From Sperchopsis tessellata (lineage: Eukaryota > Arthropoda > Insecta > Coleoptera > Hydrophilidae), in NCBI GenBank assembly GCA_033557685.1, contig JAWQRN010000267.1, forward strand, positions 1 to 32,618: a DNA stretch of 32,618 nt. The letters run 5' to 3'. A program made the translations under genes and the position numbers. A model generated the notes under the pieces. It had not been told where the DNA came from, searched no databases, and was given only the letters and a program-made list of their open reading frames with translations. Positions 27,350-32,618 of the stretch are shown piece after piece; within the stretch, counting starts at the first letter, position 1; every line of letters begins with the position of its first letter.

Positions 27350-30300
27350 ATATGACTATGCGAAACCTAATAAATAAATTTGACTATAATGGCCACCAAG
27401 CTAAAAATTTTATCTTTCATTATTCATGAACCGATAAGATCATTTTTAAAATAGCGATCACAATAATGCAGGATATATTATTATATAGTTAAAACTGAAT
27501 GATATTTTTCGTTACTTAGATACTCCGATAGATTTTATTCAGACTGGTGTGTACATGGTATTTATAAATACCTGCAATATAGGAGCTCTTTCCATTACAA
27601 CTTAAATAGTTTCATTTTCAACAAAATTAGATTCTAAACTTTCTTATCTTCAAGCACAGCTGCTATCAAGCACTAACTTAAATATTTTAAACTGCAATGT
27701 AATAAAAGGAGATTGAAAATGACGATACAAAGTCATTTTATCACAAGAAATATCCTTATATGAGTTGCGAACGAGAATATATGCGAGAAATTTCAGAAAC
27801 TGATATTGAATGTTGAATAGGAATCTCTCTCGTGTTTTCCAGATTTGTGCCTAACAATGCCTTGCATCACGAAGCAGAAATAACGATCAGCTATTACATT
27901 ATCGGTAGCATTTCCGTTTTTTGTATATTCCATTTTTAGTGAGACACATTCTATAATAAATTTGTATGAAATAAAATGGATAGGTAATAAATGAATGACT
28001 ACATACTGACATGATGGAGATGCTTATAAAGGTTAGAATAATTTCCCTACCGAATTGTTTTTACTTTCTCCACATGTAAGCACTGTAAGATAAATTAAAA
28101 ATATCAATTTCTAGGTTTCAGTTGATTTTTAACTGTTTGAGTTCTCATAATCATGACATTTCTGTGTTTGTATGTGTATCAGTAGAAAATCTTGTGATAA
28201 AAATTGGGTGAATTCTACTGCATCTATTAACTTTAAAGCTAAATTCACGAACAAATAAAGCTTATTTTATGATTAAACCGAATTTGACTTAATAAGTACT
28301 AATTTTAAATATAAATGAATGTATTGTCTCAGCAAAGATTGCTTTATCATACATAATATCTGAAGAAATAAAATCGATATTATTTTCCAAGAAATGGATA
28401 TTCGACAATTTTTCGAATTTATTCATTTATTTATTATAGATAGATATATTAACAAACTATTTTGTGTAACATCTTGTAGAATGCCAATATTTTATTTATC
28501 CAAAATGTTGTAATTGGTATTTGCCCTCTTCAATTCGAGCCTTCTTCTAAAACGTCTCCTAACCAAATGTATACCATACTCTCTTTAATAATTGTCAAGA
28601 CAAATATTATGTATATTTTTCCAAAATATTACTTAAGTACTGAAAACGCCTTATATTCAAACTAACTAATAATTTTTACTTTTGTTCTTATTTCAATACA
28701 TAAATTTAGTAATATTTTCTTACAAATAAATTTAAAATATTAAATAATTTATTAGTTCACGCAAGAAATAGACCATTTATTATAAAATAATATACCATAA
28801 TTTATTCATAATTCACATTTAACACAATTGCAATAATTTAAACATATTTGAATAAATATATCTTTTGATGAAGAGGAAAACCGAAACATTAAGAGCCGCT
28901 ATATTTACATGTTCATTTTATATATATATAAATGATTTGGGCCTTACATTATATCTAGTGTACTCCGCTGCTTTCCGGCAATTCTGAAAATGACATTGGT
29001 GAAAGAATTTACTTAGTTAGTGCTGCTGAATTACTTTCGAAGTTTTTAACACTGCAAATCATCAACTTTTATAGGGTATTGTTTATTATGTTGGCCTTGG
29101 ACGAGGTGTTATTTAAAAACAGTTTCTGTGTACAATTTATCAATAGCTGTCAGTTCAGAAGTGCCATATTTGTCGTTATAATTTTATATTCTCTGTGTAT
29201 AGTATCCTGAAGAACTTCAGGTATCATGTGAACCTCAATGACGCAATTATGTATAGATGTCGATAGGAAAAAGGATTATAAAATTATCAATATATCCGAA
29301 AGACAGTTAATTTATTAGCTCTTCAAAGTACACAGTTTTACTGTTTGGTAGTTTTTACGTCGCTGGTCTTTTTGATCATAATGTGAGTATTACTATTAAA
29401 GGGAATGTACTGTATATCTCATATCCTTACAATTATCTTGTAATTTATTCAGATTTACCATTCAAACTACACATGCGTCTACTACCATGAAAATCAGGTG
29501 GCCGCCGAACTCGTTTTTTCGGTTCATTTATGGAATTAAAAAAGATACAGAATTATCACATGCTTGTTTAACTGTGCTTGGCTGAATAACGGATTCGAAA
29601 TTCTATTTATAAGACCATACATATAGTAACATATAACATAAATAATATTCGGAACGTTAAAAGAACGTATATATTGATATGAATTAGTTAATAATTTAAG
29701 ATGTGTAAACGTTGCGTTTCTTATTTTCTACCTTCCTATTGTAATCTAATTAGGGTTTGAATTAAAATGTCATCAGTTTCTGCTTTTAAATGACCAATTA
29801 AGATTACATTTCTGAACATTTACTGGACTTGCATTGTAGATTGAGACCAAAGCCTCATTCGAGTTTTGCTTTTTTAATGCAGTTATACTTTGTCTTCCTA
29901 TTTGTAAACATGGTTAGTAGGTGACATATAGCAGAGGTTCGATTTCAATATAATTGACTTACTAATTTACGTATGCATGACAGATTTCTCAAGTAAAAGA
30001 CGGAGGAAAATATAATTATGTATTTGCGAAGAACGTTGTATTATTGGTGAATATATATGTATTACAGTATATAATTATTATTATTTAAATACTGATGTGA
30101 ATATATGATTTATTTATTTATAGCTAAAGTATATATTTGCTCCTTACAAACCTTCTTTAATCTAACTTAAAAACAACTTGATAAATATGGTATAACTTTT
30201 GATACTTATATCTAAAGTGGATCCATATCTCTAAAATTATCTTACTTTAATTTTATTATAGTGATTCATATTTCACTTCAATATAATTATATATACAAAT

Positions 30301-31780
30301 CGTATCTTGGTAAATATTAAGAAATTTTTCTAATTAACTTAGAACTATCTTAAGTTGAATGGCGTTAGTCTATTTCACGTGTTATTAATTTTATTATTTG
30401 CAAGTGCTACGTGAACCTGTAAAAGTGCCAGTTTGTTAAAAAATATATTTTGATATGCACTTCGCCACCTATAGAATCTGTCATATTCACATGGAATAAT
30501 ACGTATATAGGTCTTACTATTTTATCTGTCTTAGACAAATTACACTTCAAGTCCTATTTATAGGTAGTATGCACTTTGCATTATATTTTATTGAGATACG
30601 AATTCTAGCCATATAGTGAATGTACTAATAAATCAACGAGGCCAGAAATTTATAAATAATATGTTTTATACAATAGATTTCTTAGAAATGACAAAGGATG
30701 TAAAAAAACACTAAATTCATGAAAATTGTTGTTATTAGTGATCGAGTTAGGATGGATAAATAGATAAAAGGTATTTGTATATTAGATAGTTATATATAAG
30801 ATATAGCAACTTTCAGACATTTACAATGCATATGACAAAAACATTTACCTTTATTAAACAAACAAAAATTTAAAAAAACAATTCATTATGAATATTCAGA
30901 TAAAAACAGACAAATTTAAATTTTGAAACCGAAACAAATGCAAAAGATAAGCAACACAACACATAATCTTTTAAAAATTACTATTTATATAGAAGATTTG
31001 GAGAAGATGGGGAAAGATTATCAAGTCCATAAGAACAATTATCAAATAAAGACACGAAAGATATGCAAGATAGTTAAATACAGATGTACAGCTTTTAATA
31101 CAGGAATGGTTATTATAAATTTAACCATATTGAACAGAGCCGGTGTGGAATGAACTTTTCGCTTCCAATGAGCTGAGATTCTTAAATAAAAGTGTCTACT
31201 TATTTAACCAATAAAAGCGATGCGGCATTGTTTACCTTGAATTTTCTATACACCAAATCTACATAAGACGATGAATTGACTACCAATTATCTCTTACAAT
31301 TTAAAAAGACTTGAAATAAACATTTGTATCAGATGATCAAAGAGATTTAGCTTCTTGGAAATACAATATATAAAGGAAAGGTATACTTTGATTAATCTTG
31401 TGTCATGTTTTAAACCTATGATATATTAACTACATTTAAAAATATAAAATAATAAAGAATGTAGTGCTCAAATATGTATTTTGCAAGCGAAACTTTCGAT
31501 GTTGTTCCACTTATCTATTATTTAAAAGTCAACATCCAAGAACACAAGTAACAACAAACTGAATGTTTCATTATTAGTGTTTAATAGTAAAATAAAACTG
31601 TAGAGCAAAGGCATATTTTCCCAAATGTGTATTTTAAAGATAAAAGAAACCAGGATTAAAAATGCTCTCGTTAATTCTAATTTCCAACACACACATATTA
31701 ACGTGCATCAGGTAAATTCCATCAAACTCTGAAAAACAAGTATCCCCTTAATTTATACGTACTATGTATAAGTCAGGTAA
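27350..31780. other. Very AT-rich gene-free stretch
   Basis: About 4.4 kb with no recognised coding similarity. The longest open stretch (30923-31153) has low-complexity Lys/Asn-rich composition and no known motif. A short TTGATGA-stem-GAAAC motif lies at 28867-28889. If the exon at 31892 is real, this is most simply its upstream intron. Confidence 0.5.
28867..28889 (+). repeat. Short TTGATGA-GAAAC motif
   Basis: TTGATGAAGAGGAAAACC followed by GAAAC has the spacing of a hammerhead core: TTGATGA for CUGAUGA, a small GG/CC stem, then GAAAC. No flanking stem I pairing is evident, so this is a weak resemblance and could be chance in AT-rich DNA. Confidence 0.2.
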
Positions 31781-31891
31781 TTAAATGGATTTCGTTTATC
31801 TTTCATCTCTTTTGCTTGCAATATACCCTTTCCTGAAACGACCTATCTTTAGTGGAATGGTTTTCTATATTACAATTTTTAAAACTTTCAG

Positions 31892-32038
31892 ATGGGAAAT
31901 TTCATCAATTACCCTCTGGGGAGCTCCTCATTCACAATCTGGAATTCAGCGACCAGTTCCCATCTTATCGCTGCAGAACCATGCATCGTCTAAGTCGACA
32001 AATTATTGTTAGCAGTGCTGCAAATGTCAGGATAACGG
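31892..32038 (+). CDS. Dscam-family exon, C-terminal half of an Ig domain
   Basis: A 147-bp exon lies between a good acceptor (pyrimidine-rich tract ending TTTCAG at 31891) and a consensus donor (GG|GTAAGT, GT at 32039). It starts with two bases of a split codon and ends with one, so both flanking introns are phase 1. The translation includes GKFHQLPSGELLIHNLE and then SYRCRTMHRL. The 'LPSGELxI' strand, a D-x(4)-Y-x-C turn and the CRTxHRL block are diagnostic of the second immunoglobulin domain of insect Dscam proteins, homophilic adhesion receptors of neuron and haemocyte membranes. Cys28 (31972-31974) would be the distal disulfide Cys. The size and phase fit the constant exon that in Dscam1 sits between the exon-4 and exon-6 variant clusters. 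Divergence from fly Dscam1 leaves room for Dscam2, 3 or 4. No neighbouring exons were found. Confidence 0.85.
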
Positions 32039-32586
32039 GTAAGTCTTGTTTAATATCATTTATTATCATATCATCCATTGCATTTTTATGCAAAAATTAA
32101 TGCCAGCAAAATAAAATCATAAATTTGTAAATAATTTTTGTAAAGGTTTTAATTTGCTGAATATTTATAATAATGGGTATTTATTGTTTACTTAGGGATG
32201 ATCTCGAAGCAATGGTGTTGTATGCGCAAATGAATTCTAAAGAAGAGTTATAATGTCTATTGGAATAGTATTTCGCTATAATGAATAGTATTCCAGAAGG
32301 TAAATAATCATCAAAATTTCAATACTTCAGACACTATCACGAAAACGATATTTTCTAACACAGTAGATCAGACTAATTGCACTTTCTTGCAAAACCGCAG
32401 CTGACCACTGCCACCCAAATGCATGGACTTATATTTAGGAGTAAAGCAACATATCGGAAAGCGTGATATAAAAATAGCTTATTTTATTGCATATATAAAT
32501 GTAACAATCGCCAGTCTAGTTTCTCCTGGAATAAACTAAAAGTCGCCAATCTCACCAATGTTATATAAAAACTAAAATTAAGCGAC

Positions 32587-32590
<4 letters not shown>
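32039..32590. other. Intron following the Dscam-type exon
   Basis: AT-rich sequence downstream of the GTAAGT donor. I see no second exon before the window ends. Confidence 0.5.

Positions 32591-32618
<28 letters not shown>
32591..32618. repeat. (AT)14 microsatellite at window edge
   Basis: Pure AT dinucleotide runs to the last base. The true length is unknown because the tract is cut by the window. Confidence 0.97.

Noticed and set aside
30923..31153. 76-codon Lys/Asn-rich open stretch
   Set aside because: The composition simply mirrors AT-rich DNA, and no motif or splice context supports coding.
31500..31890. Upstream Dscam exon encoding the first half of the Ig domain
   Set aside because: No Cys...Trp Ig motif flanked by splice sites was seen on the plus strand here.
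31785..32012. Alternative frame across the Dscam-type exon
   Set aside because: This frame overlaps the exon but has no Ig-type motif; splice phases and Ig residues support only the other frame.

Overview
The window looks like intronic or intergenic DNA from a large, AT-rich, transposon-laden arthropod (most likely insect) genome. The evidence is (i) one well-formed spliceosomal exon of a Dscam-type cell adhesion molecule at 31892-32038, (ii) a load of element types usual in insects (Ty3/gypsy, several non-LTR lineages, a Penelope-like element, Tc1/mariner, tRNA-derived SINEs, a MITE), all decayed, and (iii) long (AT)n microsatellites. No prokaryotic genes, operons, rRNA, functional tRNA or CRISPR are visible. 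The species cannot be named from this sequence.

Layout. 1-41: stray 3' end of a Penelope-like element (PLE). 79-346: a small MITE with 38-bp inverted termini. 1140-2110: decayed RTE-like reverse transcriptase (+). 3570-7450: a broken Ty3/gypsy element on the minus strand (gag, protease-RT linker, RT, RNase H, integrase). 9363-9626: tRNA-derived SINE. 11453-11930: (AT)28 followed directly by an R1-clade RT scrap. 12130-14776: a second broken Ty3/gypsy element (+). 14831-14877: a hammerhead-ribozyme-like fold. 15890-16440: Tc1/mariner-type transposase remnant (-). 16440-17406: non-LTR RT with its 3' stem-loop and purine tail (+). 17590-17895: an inverted-repeat element with PLE-terminus-like arms and a 34-bp tandem core. 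20373-21353: (AT)n plus a LINE RNase H and C-terminal Cys/His domain (+). 22359-23771: 5'-truncated R1-clade element with poly(A) (-). 23840-24110: weak RT scrap (+). 24300-24690: second copy of the LINE C-terminus (-). 25230-26094: PLE GIY-YIG endonuclease and 3' end (+), abutting a non-LTR RT remnant (-) to about 27110. 27145-27345: another copy of the 17.6-kb repeat. 27350-31780: gene-free, very AT-rich. 31892-32038: Dscam-type exon. 32591-32618: (AT)n running off the end.

The only apparently functional host sequence is the Dscam-type exon. Everything upstream behaves as neutrally decaying transposon debris, plausibly the long intron 5' of that exon. The most interesting thread is a recurring motif at the ends of several repeats: a degenerate core, a short stem II, GAAAC and a short closing stem. 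It resembles the hammerhead ribozymes known from Penelope-like elements, and it occurs in at least two sequence families here. I could not run structure or database searches, so that reading is a hypothesis.
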